64,000 nt of DNA from Comamonas thiooxydans (GCF_000964545.1 NZ_BBVD01000011.1:1-64000); one strand, 5' to 3'; shown: positions 27,208 to 35,726, counted from the first letter of the stretch. Made by a program: numbers and translations. The notes: generated from the letters alone by a model not told the origin.

Positions 27208-27240
27208 GTTGATTTTCAACATGAATTCAATTTGAATTCA
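27208..27240. promoter_or_regulatory. Two adjacent palindromes before the ParB-like gene
   Basis: GTTGA-TTT-TCAAC at 27208-27220 is followed by TGAATTCAATTTGAATTCA at 27222-27240, whose 9-bp arms match perfectly around a central T. The position 40-75 bp before the start codon suits an operator or a ParB-type binding site. Confidence 0.5.
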
Positions 27241-27277
27241 AGAGAAAACGAGCGAAAGCAGCTATAGAGAAAAGAGC

Positions 27278-27301
27278 AACGCCCCAGCGTATGGGGCGTT
27301 G
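27278..27301 (-). terminator. Hairpin terminator after trhP
   Basis: CAACGCCCC / GGGGCGTTG, a perfect 9-bp stem with a 6-nt loop, followed on the minus strand by CTCTTTTCTC. It lies just past the TrhP stop. Confidence 0.7.
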
Positions 27302-27322
27302 GAAAAGCAAAGCCGGTCGAGC

Positions 27323-28690
27323 TTACAGCAGACGCGAAATCAGCGCACCTTCCACAGGGCCTTCCAGCGGAATGCGCACGCGCACGGGGTTGCCTTGTGC
27401 GACTTCCACGGGCTGGCCTTCGAGGTTGAACATCTTCTCCAGCTTGACTTGGCGGTTGCCCTGGGGATGAATCACTTCGATGGTGTCGCCCACGGCGAAA
27501 CGGTTCATGGTTTCAATCTCTGCCATGCCGTCGGCATAGCCGCGCACCGCGCCCACGAAGTGGCTGCGCTGCAGCACGCTGTGGCCGGTTTCGTAGTTCT
27601 GGTAGTCGTTGGCAGGGCGGCGCTCCAGCAGGCCGCCGGTATAGCCGCGGTTGGCCAGGCCTTCGAGTTCGGTGATCAGATGCGGGTTGAACGGACGGCC
27701 GGCCACGGCGTCGTCGATGGCGCGGCGGTAGGTCTGGGCCGTGCGGGCCACATAGTACAGGCTCTTGGTGCGGCCTTCGATCTTGAGCGAGTCCACGCCG
27801 ATCTTGGTCAGGCGCTCCACATGCTCCACGGCGCGCAGGTCCTTGGAGTTCATGATGTAGGTGCCATGCTCATCTTCCATGATGGGCATCATCTCGCCGG
27901 GGCGGCCTTTTTCCTCGAGCAGATAGATGGCATCGGCCTTGGGATGGCGCTGCTGGTCGCCGCAGGTGCTGGTGAACTGGTTGTCCAGATCGTTCTTGGC
28001 TTCTTCGAAGTTGAAGCCGTTTTCCATGGTCTGGCCCAGCGCCTCGCCGGTGTTGGGGTCCACGGCCGCGTCATGCGTCTTGTAGTCCCAGCGGCAGGCG
28101 TTGGTGCAGGTGCCCTGGTTGGGGTCGCGGCGGTTGAAGTAGCCCGACAGCAGGCAGCGGCCCGAGTAGGCAATGCACAGCGCGCCGTGCACAAACACTT
28201 CCAGCTCCATGTCGGGGCATTCCTGGCGGATCTTCTCGATCTCGTCGAGGCTCAGCTCGCGCGACAGGATGATGCGCGAGACGCCCATCTTCTGCCAGAA
28301 CTTCACGGTGGCGTGGTTGGTGGTGTTGGCCTGCACGGACAGATGAATTTCCTGCTCGGGCCACTTTTCCTTGACCATCATGATGAGCCCGGGGTCGGCC
28401 ATGATCATGGCGTCGGGCTTCATGGCGATGATGGGTTCGATGTCGCGCAGATAGGTGCGGACCTTGTCGTTGTGTGCAATCAGATTGCTGGTCAGGAAGA
28501 ACTTCTTGCCGCGTGCATGCGCCTCGGCAATGCCCTGGCCGATCTGCTCCAGGCGGAATTCGTTGTTGCGCGCGCGCAAGCTGTAGCGCGGCTGGCCGGC
28601 GTAGACGGCGTCGGCACCAAAGTCGTAGGCGGCGCGCATCTTGTCGAGCGAGCCGGCAGGCAGCAGCAGTTCGGGGGCTTTGAGGGTCAT
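27323..28690 (-). CDS. trhP: Peptidase U32 family tRNA hydroxylation protein TrhP (YegQ)
   Basis: 455 aa, the same length as E. coli YegQ/TrhP. Conserved U32 blocks are APELLLPAGS at the N-terminus, QANTTNHATVKFW, and the Cys-rich stretch GALCIAYSGRCLLSGY followed by GTCTNACRW. In E. coli, TrhP acts in prephenate-dependent 5-hydroxyuridine formation at tRNA wobble U34; despite the family name it is not expected to be a protease. The ATG at 28690 (MTLKAPELLL) is chosen because the in-frame extension lacks conservation. Single-gene unit ending in a terminator. Confidence 0.9.
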   Translation of the reverse strand: MTLKAPELLLPAGSLDKMRAAYDFGADAVYAGQPRYSLRARNNEFRLEQIGQGIAEAHARGKKFFLTSNLIAHNDKVRTYLRDIEPIIAMKPDAMIMADPGLIMMVKEKWPEQEIHLSVQANTTNHATVKFWQKMGVSRIILSRELSLDEIEKIRQECPDMELEVFVHGALCIAYSGRCLLSGYFNRRDPNQGTCTNACRWDYKTHDAAVDPNTGEALGQTMENGFNFEEAKNDLDNQFTSTCGDQQRHPKADAIYLLEEKGRPGEMMPIMEDEHGTYIMNSKDLRAVEHVERLTKIGVDSLKIEGRTKSLYYVARTAQTYRRAIDDAVAGRPFNPHLITELEGLANRGYTGGLLERRPANDYQNYETGHSVLQRSHFVGAVRGYADGMAEIETMNRFAVGDTIEVIHPQGNRQVKLEKMFNLEGQPVEVAQGNPVRVRIPLEGPVEGALISRLL

Positions 28691-28738
28691 GATGGCGCTA
28701 TTGTCCCGCATAGCGCTTTTCACCGTGGCTTGCTAAGG

Positions 28739-29653
28739 CTACGCGGTCTGTAGCAGCTGCGCGTGCAACTGCCGCGCAGGCAATGACAGGGAGGCCGTCG
28801 CGGCGGGCGTGCACAGCAGCAGCTGGCGCTGCGCCCAGGCGTCGGACAGCGGCACGGCCACCACGCCGGTGGCGGCGGCGTGGCGCTGCACGGCGGCCAG
28901 CGGCAGCACGGCAATGCCCACGCCCTGGCCCACGAGCTGGCACAGTCCCTCGAAATGCTGCAGCTGGACCTGAATGCGCAGCAGCCTGTCGTTGATCCGC
29001 AAGGCCTGTTTCTGCAGCAACTGCTGCAGGGCGGAGTCGCGTGGCAGGCCGACCCAGTTCTCGTTCAGCAGCTCGGCCAGCGGAAGGTGCGCGCGCCCGG
29101 CCAGCGCATGGCCCAGCGGCAAGGCGGCGGCCAGCGGGTCCGGCCTCCAGGGCTGGCAGTACAGTCCTGCCAGCGCCGCCGCGTCTTCGGCATCCCAGGC
29201 CGCCACGCCGATATCGCACAAGCCCTGGCGCAGTCCGGCCAGCACTTCGCTGCTCGGGCATTCCTGCAGCTCCAGGGCAATCTGCGGGTGCTGGCGCAGA
29301 AAGCCGCTGACGGCCAGCGGCAGATGCTCGCGCACGGCCGAGGTATTGCCGCGCAAACGTATCTGCCCGGCCAGGCCGGCGCCGAATTCACCCATGGCCC
29401 CACGCAGTAGCTGCATCTGGCTGAGCACCTGGCGTGCATGCTGGCCCAGGGTGTGACCAGCAGCCGTGGGCTGCACGCCGCGTGCCTGGCGAATGAGCAG
29501 CGCCGTGCCCAGAAGCTGTTCCATGCCGCGCACGCGCTCGCTGGCCGAGGCCAGCGTGAGATGGCTGCGCTGTGCCGCTGCCGTCAGCGTGCCGCTGTCG
29601 AGGATGTGCACAAACAGCTGGAGGTCGGTCAGGTCAAAGCGCATGGGATTCAA
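28739..29653 (-). CDS. LysR family transcriptional regulator
   Basis: 304 aa. The winged helix at residues 1-62 reads FDLTDLQLFVHILDSGTLTA and the effector-binding domain fills residues 90-300. An alternative ATG three codons in (29644) is possible. It is divergent from the TauE/SafE exporter, 134 bp away, so it probably controls that gene. LysR-TauE/SafE pairs are common in Comamonadaceae. The ligand is unknown. Confidence 0.9.
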   Translation of the reverse strand: MNPMRFDLTDLQLFVHILDSGTLTAAAQRSHLTLASASERVRGMEQLLGTALLIRQARGVQPTAAGHTLGQHARQVLSQMQLLRGAMGEFGAGLAGQIRLRGNTSAVREHLPLAVSGFLRQHPQIALELQECPSSEVLAGLRQGLCDIGVAAWDAEDAAALAGLYCQPWRPDPLAAALPLGHALAGRAHLPLAELLNENWVGLPRDSALQQLLQKQALRINDRLLRIQVQLQHFEGLCQLVGQGVGIAVLPLAAVQRHAAATGVVAVPLSDAWAQRQLLLCTPAATASLSLPARQLHAQLLQTA

Positions 29654-29787
29654 GCCTAAGGTTTATACGAAGTCTGGGTTTGAATAATCCCGTTGGTAAA
29701 GAGTTCTGTGTCGAAGGATTATCAGCGCTGTGGAAGAGAAAGATGGATCTTGTCGGTGTTTAAAGATTCGGATGATACGAAGGATTG

Positions 29788-30549
29788 ATGATGTGGAATG
29801 AAGGCTGGATGGCTGCGGCAGCCATTGCCGTGTTTGGACTGGCGGGTTGTGTCAAAGGCGTGGTGGGTCTGGGCCTGCCCACGGTTTCCATGGCCTTGCT
29901 GGCGGTGTTCATGTCGCCCGCGCAGGCGGCGGCCTTGCTGCTTTTGCCTTCGCTGGTGACGAATCTGGTGCAGATGCGGCCTGTGGCGGGTTTGCGGGCC
30001 TTGTTGCAGCGTCTGGGCTGGATGCAACTGGGCATCGTGCTGGGCACGCTGGGAGGTGTGGCCCTCTGGGGTGGAGTCGGCAGCCTGTCAGCAGCCAGGC
30101 CGGCTCTGGGCCTGGCGCTGGTGATGTACGCCCTGTGGGGGCTGTCGGGCTTGCGCTGGCAGACGCCGGCGCCGCACCAGGCCTGGCTGGGGGCGGCATG
30201 CGGCCTGTTGACGGGCGCCATCACGGCGGTGACAGGGGTCTTTGTCGTGCCCGCCGTGGCCTTTTTGCAGTCGCTGGGCCTGGCCCGTCCCGCACTGATG
30301 CAGGCCATGGGCCTGTGCTTTACCACTTCCACGCTGGCCCTGGGGACCGGTTTGCTCTGGAAGGGGCAAGGCCTGGGTGCTCAGGCGCAGGAGATGGGAC
30401 TGGGACTGCTGGCTTCGGCCCTGATGCTGATTCCAGCACTGGCCGGCATGCACTGGGGCGAGTTGCTGCGCGAGAAACTCTCGCCCGAGCTTTTCCGGAA
30501 GCTGCTGATGCTCAGTCTTCTGGCCCTGGGGGTCTACCTGTGCTTCTGA
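29788..30549 (+). CDS. TauE/SafE family membrane transporter
   Basis: 253 aa, about 8 hydrophobic helices in two repeats. The first repeat opens VFGLAGCVKGVVGLGLPTVS, and the second has AACGLLTGAITAVTGVFVVP; the G-x-G-x-P patterns are family hallmarks. Members export sulfite, sulfoacetate or other organic anions. AAGGA lies just upstream; tandem ATGs at 29788 and 29791 are both possible starts. The divergent LysR gene is the likely regulator. Confidence 0.88.
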   Translation: MMWNEGWMAAAAIAVFGLAGCVKGVVGLGLPTVSMALLAVFMSPAQAAALLLLPSLVTNLVQMRPVAGLRALLQRLGWMQLGIVLGTLGGVALWGGVGSLSAARPALGLALVMYALWGLSGLRWQTPAPHQAWLGAACGLLTGAITAVTGVFVVPAVAFLQSLGLARPALMQAMGLCFTTSTLALGTGLLWKGQGLGAQAQEMGLGLLASALMLIPALAGMHWGELLREKLSPELFRKLLMLSLLALGVYLCF

Positions 30550-30566
30550 GTGGCCGGGGTCGCAGC

Positions 30567-30610
30567 GACATTGCCGCCGCCCCTGCGTTCGGGAGGAGGA
30601 CGGCAATGTC
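30567..30610. terminator. Long-stem hairpin between convergent tauE-like gene and prfH
   Basis: GACATTGCCG and CGGCAATGTC form a perfect 10-bp stem around a 24-nt GC-rich loop. There is no clear T-run. It could be a bidirectional terminator or mRNA 3' protector. Confidence 0.45.
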
Positions 30611-30622
30611 ATCTCGGGGCGG

Positions 30623-31210
30623 TTAAAGGCGGAAGACCTTGATGGCCTGGCCGCGCTCCACTTCCCAGTGCTGCTGGCTGCGCAGGCGCTGCGCCTGCCC
30701 CTCGCTGCGCGCATTGTGCTGCGCCAGCTTGATGGCCAGCAGCTCGCGCGCCAGCCGCTTGTTGGCATGCTGGCTGCGTTCGCTCATGACCTTGACGGCC
30801 ATCCCGCTGGGCACATGCAGGGCATGGACGGCCGAGTCCGTGGTGTTGACATGCTGGCCGCCCTTGCCCGAAGCCTTGCAGGACTGGAACTGGATCTCGC
30901 CGTCCATGGCCAGCTGACGCGGCGGCTCGCAGCGCTGCACGGCGACGAACCAGTTCTTGCGCGGATGCCGGGGCCGGAAGGGGCTGGCGAAGATCCACTG
31001 GATGGTGCCCAGCCATTCGCGCAGGGCGGGCGTCTCGCGCTCGCAGCGCAGCAGCACCGACCTGTAGCCGGCCGGGGTGCGGAATTCCTCCAGCACCTCG
31101 GCGGCCAGGTCCTCGGCGGCGCAGGCCTGCAGCAGCTTGCGCAGCGTCAGCTGCAGCGCGTATTCGCACTCGGCGGGGCCATGGGCGGAGCTCAGTTGCA
31201 TCAGCAGCAT
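30623..31210 (-). CDS. prfH: Peptide chain release factor homologue PrfH
   Basis: 195 aa. The catalytic GGQ lies in KASGKGGQHVN (Gln119), the peptidyl-tRNA hydrolysis motif of class 1 release factors. The protein lacks the codon-reading domain, as PrfH does. PrfH is encoded with RtcB2 in many bacteria, where it is reported to release nascent chains from ribosomes with damaged 16S rRNA so that RtcB2 can religate the break. Here the ATG overlaps the end of the rtcB sequence by 10 nt, so it was translated by coupling to rtcB. The prfH frame is intact although rtcB is broken. MQLSS (31201) is an alternative start. Confidence 0.9.
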   Translation of the reverse strand: MLLMQLSSAHGPAECEYALQLTLRKLLQACAAEDLAAEVLEEFRTPAGYRSVLLRCERETPALREWLGTIQWIFASPFRPRHPRKNWFVAVQRCEPPRQLAMDGEIQFQSCKASGKGGQHVNTTDSAVHALHVPSGMAVKVMSERSQHANKRLARELLAIKLAQHNARSEGQAQRLRSQQHWEVERGQAIKVFRL

Positions 31211-32354
31211 TGCATGGCTCCCTTCTTGTAGGTCAGCAGGGGCTTGAGGCGTGCAACCAGCTCTACCAGGCCGGCTTGCTGCAGGCTGGCGACCACGGAG
31301 TCCACATCCTTGTAGGCCTGGGGGGCCTCCTCGTAGACCAGCTCGCGGTCGGCGCAGACCACGGCGTTGCCGAAGCGCGTGCGCAGCAGCTCGTCCAGCG
31401 TGAATCGGGGTCGCAGCCGGCCCATGCAGTCCGTGCGAGCCCATTTGCGGCCGGCGCCGTGGGCCAGCGAATCCAGGGCCTCGTGCCGGCCGGCGACGGG
31501 CCGCACCAGATAGCTGTAGTCGCCGCGCGAGCCTGGAATGACGACCAGACCCCGGTCTGCCGGCGTGGCGCCCTTGCGATGCAGAAAGCCGTCCTAGCCC
31601 TGCCAGTGGTGGGCAAGCACATGGTTGTGCGTGATGTCGAGCACGGCCTCGCCCTGGCTGCGGATCGCGCGCAGCAGGCGCTGGGCGATGCTGCTGCGGT
31701 TGAGCCGCGCATAGTCGATTGCGGCATCGTGCTGCAGCAGGTATTGCCTTGCGGCGTCGGTGCCGGTGGCTAGGCCGTCGTGGCTGAAGCGCTGCACATG
31801 CTCGCGCAGTATGGCTCCGCCCAGGCCCCGCGAGCCGCTGTGTACCATGAGGTGCACGCGCTTTTTGTCGAGCGCGCCTTCCTCGTAGAGGGTCTCGACC
31901 TGCTGCAGTTCGGCAAAGTGGTTGCCGCCGCCTATGGTGCCCAGGCTCTGCAGCAGATAGGCCGGATCGGCGACACCGCTGGTCTGCGCGATCTGCTGCA
32001 GCTGCTCCATGTCCACGGTCTCCAGCAGCTCCTGAGGCAGAGGGCCGTCGATATTGCCTATGGCTTTTTCGAGCTTGGCGCCTGAAGTCCTGTGCACGGC
32101 CAGGTCGGTCGCGTACAGGGACATACCGCAGCCTATGTCGCCGCCGACCAGGGCCGGGTAGAAGCGTCCTGTCGAGAAGAATGCCGCGCCCACGGGATAG
32201 CCCGGCCCGGATGCAGGTCGGGCAGGCCGACGGCGGCGCGGATGCCGTCCAGATTGGCGGCTGTGGTGTGAAGTTGCTGGATGGCAGCGTCCTCGATCCA
32301 GACGCTGCTGTTGGCGAACACCTTGACGTAGGTGTCCGAAAAAGAATTGCCCAT
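31201..32354 (-). pseudogene. rtcB: RtcB-type RNA ligase, interrupted by a frameshift and an amber codon
   Basis: The reading starts MGNSFSDTYVKVFANSSVWI and reaches GLPDLHPG, where one G is missing near 32200-32206. The next frame resumes with VGAAFFSTGRFYPALVGGDI. That frame hits TAG at 31596-31594 after HNHVLAHHWQG and continues in frame with DGFLHRKGATPADRG to 31201. Key RtcB residues survive across the pieces: GGDIGCGM, GGGNHF, HSGSRG and HGAGR with the guanylylated His. Without the two lesions it would be about 380 aa, a full RtcB2. It is a pseudogene unless both lesions are sequencing errors or are recoded. Confidence 0.85.
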
Positions 32355-32511
32355 GAATGGCCCTTGGTCGAATGCATGAAATCAGCGATGGGGCAGTCGC
32401 GACATGCTCGGCCGGCAGGCATCCGGGAATTCACGCGCAGCACAAGGCCTGGCTCCATGGCGTCGATGGGCCGGGCGAGGTCTGCAGCGTGGCGGGAAGC
32501 GCTAGAAGGCT

Positions 32512-32553
32512 TTAGGCGGGCACGACTGCAAAGGGATTTGTCGTCTGGGACAT
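32512..32553 (-). CDS. Possible 13-residue leader peptide before rtcB-prfH
   Basis: ATG at 32553 opens MSQTTNPFAVVPA and then TAA. It is preceded by AAGGAGAG at ideal spacing, a stronger site than that of rtcB itself. It may be a regulatory leader or the relic of a lost gene. No homologue is recognised. Confidence 0.3.
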   Translation of the reverse strand: MSQTTNPFAVVPA

Positions 32554-32682
32554 GGCTCTCTCCTTTGCGTGAGTGGGAAAGCGCGCAATCCGTCGTGGAT
32601 TGCGGCAAAGAAAGGCATGCTATGGACTGGCGGGCGGCGGCGCAAGCCGTGCAGCTCGGTGCGTTGTGGAATGGCCACAGAT

Positions 32683-32715
32683 AAAAAAGCCCCGCGGGCC
32701 ATGCCAGCGGGGCTT
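32683..32715 (-). terminator. Terminator after tolA
   Basis: AAGCCCCGC pairs with GCGGGGCTT across an 11-nt loop. On the minus strand it is followed by TTTTTTAT. It lies 28 nt past the tolA stop. Confidence 0.85.
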
Positions 32716-32743
32716 GGGGGAAAGCGCGGGGAGCAGTCCCGCG

Positions 32744-33889
32744 TCAGTCCTGGGGTCTGAAGCCTATGACCAGATCCGAGGGCACCTTGCCGTCGATATC
32801 GCGCGGCAGCTTGTCGGTCTTGTGCAGGGCGCGCACCACGGCCTCATCCCAGGCCGCGTTGCCACTGGACTTGGAGATCGTGGCACTGGTGATGGTGCCG
32901 TCCGGTGCCGTGCGCACGCGGACCTCGGCACGCGGATTGCCGCTGACCGCATCGGGGTAGACGATGTTGGGCTTGACGCGCGCGGCCACCTTGGCGGCAT
33001 AGCCGGCCGATGGTCCGCCGCTGGCACTGCTGCCCGCGCCGCCCGTGCGGCTGCCGCCGCTGCCGGCCTGATCGCTGCCGCCGGACCCGCCGGCCAGCCC
33101 TTGCAGGCGTGCCAGCTCGGCCTTGCGACGGTCATCGGCTGCCTTGGCATCCCTGGCGTCCCTGGCCGCCTTCTCCTTGGCTTCCTTGGCGGCTTTTTCC
33201 TTGTCGGCCTTGTCCTTCTCGGCTTTTTCCCTGGCAGCCTTGTCCTTGGCAGCTTTCTCGGCTTTCTCTTTCTCAGCCTTTTCCGCTTTTTCCTTCTCGG
33301 CCTTGTCCTTGGCCGCCTTTTCGGCCTTTTCCTTTTTCTCGTGCTCGAGCTTTTCCTTGCGTTCCTTCTCCGCCTTTTCAGCCTTCTGTTTTTCCAGCTG
33401 AGCCTTTTCGGCCTTGTCCTTCTCGGCCTTGTCCTTTTCGGCTTTTTCCTTGCGCTCTTTTTCCCGCTGCTCGCGGGCTTCCTGCTCGGCCTTTTCCTTC
33501 TTCAGCTGCTCCTGCTTTTTCTTTTTGGCCAGGGCAATCTCGGCCTCATGATCGTCGTCATGGGCCTGAGCCTTGGGGGCAGGCGCAGGAGGAGGCAGCG
33601 GTGCCACCACGGGTTCCGGCGGAGGTGGTGGCGGCTCGGGAGCCGGAGCCGGCTCCGGCGTGGGCTCCGGAGCAGGAGGCGGCGGTGTCACGGCGGCTGC
33701 GGAAGCCGGGGCGGAACTGCTCCAGACCTCGGCTTCGACCATGGCCTCGTCGGCTTCTTTGGGGGGGCGCACCGTCCACAGCAGGGCCGCGATCAGCAAC
33801 CCGTGCGCGGCCAGGGCGAGCGACCATGAGCGCGCCCGGCCTTTGGGGCGGGGCGGGGCAAACTGATCGCGATCTTGCTGGTTAGGCAT
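32744..33889 (-). CDS. tolA: Cell envelope protein TolA
   Basis: 381 aa. One N-terminal TM helix (LALAAHGLLIAALLWTV), then a Pro-rich stretch (about 55-100). A long charged helix of KAEKEKAEK-type repeats follows (about 105-260), with a Gly/Ser linker. The C-terminal globular domain has YPDAVSGNPRAEVRVRTAPD. TolA bridges the inner membrane to Pal/TolB and drives outer-membrane constriction at division using TolQR proton energy. It lies 77 nt after tolR in the ybgC-tolQRA order. Confidence 0.95.
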   Translation of the reverse strand: MPNQQDRDQFAPPRPKGRARSWSLALAAHGLLIAALLWTVRPPKEADEAMVEAEVWSSSAPASAAAVTPPPPAPEPTPEPAPAPEPPPPPPEPVVAPLPPPAPAPKAQAHDDDHEAEIALAKKKKQEQLKKEKAEQEAREQREKERKEKAEKDKAEKDKAEKAQLEKQKAEKAEKERKEKLEHEKKEKAEKAAKDKAEKEKAEKAEKEKAEKAAKDKAAREKAEKDKADKEKAAKEAKEKAARDARDAKAADDRRKAELARLQGLAGGSGGSDQAGSGGSRTGGAGSSASGGPSAGYAAKVAARVKPNIVYPDAVSGNPRAEVRVRTAPDGTITSATISKSSGNAAWDEAVVRALHKTDKLPRDIDGKVPSDLVIGFRPQD

Positions 33890-33966
33890 GGTGAATTGGT
33901 GGTCTGCGCGGGCTGCGGCTTCAAGGCATCAAAGTCGCGGCCGGCGGCAGAGCTTCCTGTAGGGGA

Positions 33967-34398
33967 TCAATTGCTGGAAGAGGAAACGACGCCGAAGGCA
34001 ATGCGCTTGACGCCGGCCTTGGACAGCGTGGTGTGCGCCTTCATGACGTCGTCAAAAGGCAGACCCTTGTCGGCGATGATCTGGATGGCGCTGTCCTCGC
34101 CCTGGCCTTGCTGCCAGGACTGGGCCAGACCCTTGAGGTCGTCGAGCTTGATGGTCTGGGTGTTGCTGCCGTTCTTGAACTGGATGCTGCCATCCTTGTC
34201 GAGCAGCACATAGGCAATGTTCTTGGTCGGCGGGCGCGAGGACTTGCCTGCGCTAGGTACGTTGATGGAGCCCGGCGTGAGCATGGGCGCCGTCACCATG
34301 AAGATGATGAGCAGCACCAGCATCACGTCGATGAAGGGCACCATATTGATTTCGTTGACGGTGCGGCGATTGCGACCGCGTGAACTCATGGCTGGCAT
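33967..34398 (-). CDS. tolR: TolR / ExbD family protein
   Basis: 143 aa. One TM helix contains the proton-channel Asp in VPFIDVMLVLLIIFMV (Asp24), followed by a periplasmic domain ending VKRIAFGVVSS. TolR anchors to peptidoglycan and couples proton flow through TolQ to TolA. AAGGAG 9-10 nt upstream supports the ATG at 34398 over the internal one at 34389. It is separated from tolQ by a 144-nt gap with a perfect 16-bp palindrome. Confidence 0.95.
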   Translation of the reverse strand: MPAMSSRGRNRRTVNEINMVPFIDVMLVLLIIFMVTAPMLTPGSINVPSAGKSSRPPTKNIAYVLLDKDGSIQFKNGSNTQTIKLDDLKGLAQSWQQGQGEDSAIQIIADKGLPFDDVMKAHTTLSKAGVKRIAFGVVSSSSN

Positions 34399-34477
34399 GG
34401 ATCACACTCCTTACAAATAGGCTGCTTGGCGCGCAGCCGTCCTGCTTGCGCGAGGCTCAATCCAGAGGCGCAGTGCA

Positions 34478-34493
34478 AAGGCCCGCGGGCCTT
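34478..34493. repeat. Perfect 16-bp palindrome in the tolQ-tolR gap
   Basis: AAGGCCCGCGGGCCTT is perfectly self-complementary. It lies inside an operon, in an unusually long 144-nt gap. It may be an operator or an mRNA processing hairpin. Confidence 0.5.
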
Positions 34494-34542
34494 GTGTCCT
34501 GTCAAGGCCAGAGGCCTGAAGCGACTCGGGAACAGTTTCATC

Positions 34543-35247
34543 TCAATGGCCGGAGGCGGAGCCGCTGGCAGTGGCACCGACATTGCGCTGCAGGATATTG
34601 GAGAACTCTTCGATGAAGGTTTCTTCCTGGCTGGCGATGCGGTCGATGTGGTGGGCGTAGCGGTTGTAGGCCGTCACGGCGGGGATGGCTGCAAACAGGC
34701 CCATGGCGGTGGCGACCAGGGCCTCGGCAATGCCGGGGGCCACGGTGGCCAGAGTGATCTGCTCCATGTTGGCAAAGCCGGTGAAGGCGTGCATCACGCC
34801 CCATACGGTGCCGAACAGGCCGACGTAGGGCGAGACCGAGGCTACGGTGCCCAGGAAGGACAGGCCGGATTCGATCTCGTCGAGTTCGCGCTGAAAGCTT
34901 GCGCGCATGGCTCGGCGCGTGCCGTCCATCAGCGTGGCGACATCGCCGATGCGGCGCTCGCGCAGCTTCTGGTACTCACGCATGCCGCTGGCAAAGATGC
35001 GCTCCATGGGGCCGCCGGTCTTGGCGTTCTGCGCGGCAGAGGCATAGAGGTCGTTGAGGCTGGTGCCCGACCAGAAGTCCTGCTCGAAGTTGTCGTTGAG
35101 CGAGCGCACTCGCTTCAAGGTCTGGGCCTTGCGAAAAATGGTGGCCCAGCTCGCTATGGATGCGATCACCAGGATCAGCATGACCAGTTGTACCACCCAG
35201 CTGGCCTGCATGATGAGGCTGAGGATGGACATGTCTTGGGAGTTCAT
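34543..35247 (-). CDS. tolQ: TolQ, MotA/TolQ/ExbB proton channel protein
   Basis: 234 aa with three TM helices. The first is near residues 10-35; the other two lie in GTVASVSPYVGLFGTVWGVM and ATAMGLFAAIPAVTAYN, the conserved channel-lining blocks. With TolR it forms the motor that energises TolA. The ATG overlaps the ybgC stop (ATGA), giving translational coupling. Reading could extend to 35334 but would run into ybgC. Confidence 0.96.
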   Translation of the reverse strand: MNSQDMSILSLIMQASWVVQLVMLILVIASIASWATIFRKAQTLKRVRSLNDNFEQDFWSGTSLNDLYASAAQNAKTGGPMERIFASGMREYQKLRERRIGDVATLMDGTRRAMRASFQRELDEIESGLSFLGTVASVSPYVGLFGTVWGVMHAFTGFANMEQITLATVAPGIAEALVATAMGLFAAIPAVTAYNRYAHHIDRIASQEETFIEEFSNILQRNVGATASGSASGH

Positions 35248-35726
35248 GAAAGTTGCTCCAGGATATGGTTCGGAATTCTCGCGGGGCGCATGGTCTTGCC
35301 ATCCACCCACCCAATTCGGATGGAGCCCGTGCACAGCGGCGTGGGCTCTTGGGCTTGACTGTCGGAATGGACCAGCAGCGCCTGCTGCTCGATTGTGAGC
35401 GAAGCGCGGCCGGCACTTTTCAAGCTAGCGGTAACAAAGAGTTGGTCATCGAGTCGCGCCGGGTGCAGATATTCAAGCTGCGCAGACGTTACGACAAAGA
35501 TGCCGCCGGTTTGTTCCCGCAACTTTTGCTGGGCGATGCCCAGCGAGCGCAACCACTCGGTGCGGGCACGCTCGAAGAACTTGAGGTAGTTGGCATAGAA
35601 CACGGCGCCGCCGGCATCGGTGTCTTCCCAGTAAACGCGCATCGGGAATGTGAACACCCCGGCTGCGGCGGCTTGCATGGCATCGGCCCCGTCAGGCAAA
35701 GGCGCTGGTTGGCTCTGCATCATCAC
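35244..35726 (-). CDS. ybgC: Tol-Pal associated acyl-CoA thioesterase YbgC
   Basis: 160 aa hotdog-fold thioesterase. WEDTDAGGAVFYANYLKFFERARTE is split between the catalytic-Asp motif (WEDTDAGG) and the helix that follows. YbgC hydrolyses short-chain or phospholipid-related acyl thioesters at the inner membrane and is typically first in the tol-pal operon. It starts 4 nt after the aminotransferase stop and overlaps tolQ. Confidence 0.94.
   Translation of the reverse strand: MMMQSQPAPLPDGADAMQAAAAGVFTFPMRVYWEDTDAGGAVFYANYLKFFERARTEWLRSLGIAQQKLREQTGGIFVVTSAQLEYLHPARLDDQLFVTASLKSAGRASLTIEQQALLVHSDSQAQEPTPLCTGSIRIGWVDGKTMRPARIPNHILEQLS

Larger units (their letters stand above)
32355..32743. other. 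Gap between tolA and rtcB
   Basis: 389 bp with no normal-length gene. It contains the tolA terminator at 32683-32715 and the small open frame at 32512-32553. tolB and pal, often found here, are absent. Confidence 0.6.

Noticed and set aside
27299..28753. 484-residue frame opposite trhP
   Set aside because: Antisense shadow; trhP has conserved motifs throughout.
30623..32608. 661-residue open frame spanning prfH and the region upstream
   Set aside because: Only its last 195 residues are PrfH. The upstream part is the wrong frame of rtcB, joined because rtcB is frameshifted relative to it.
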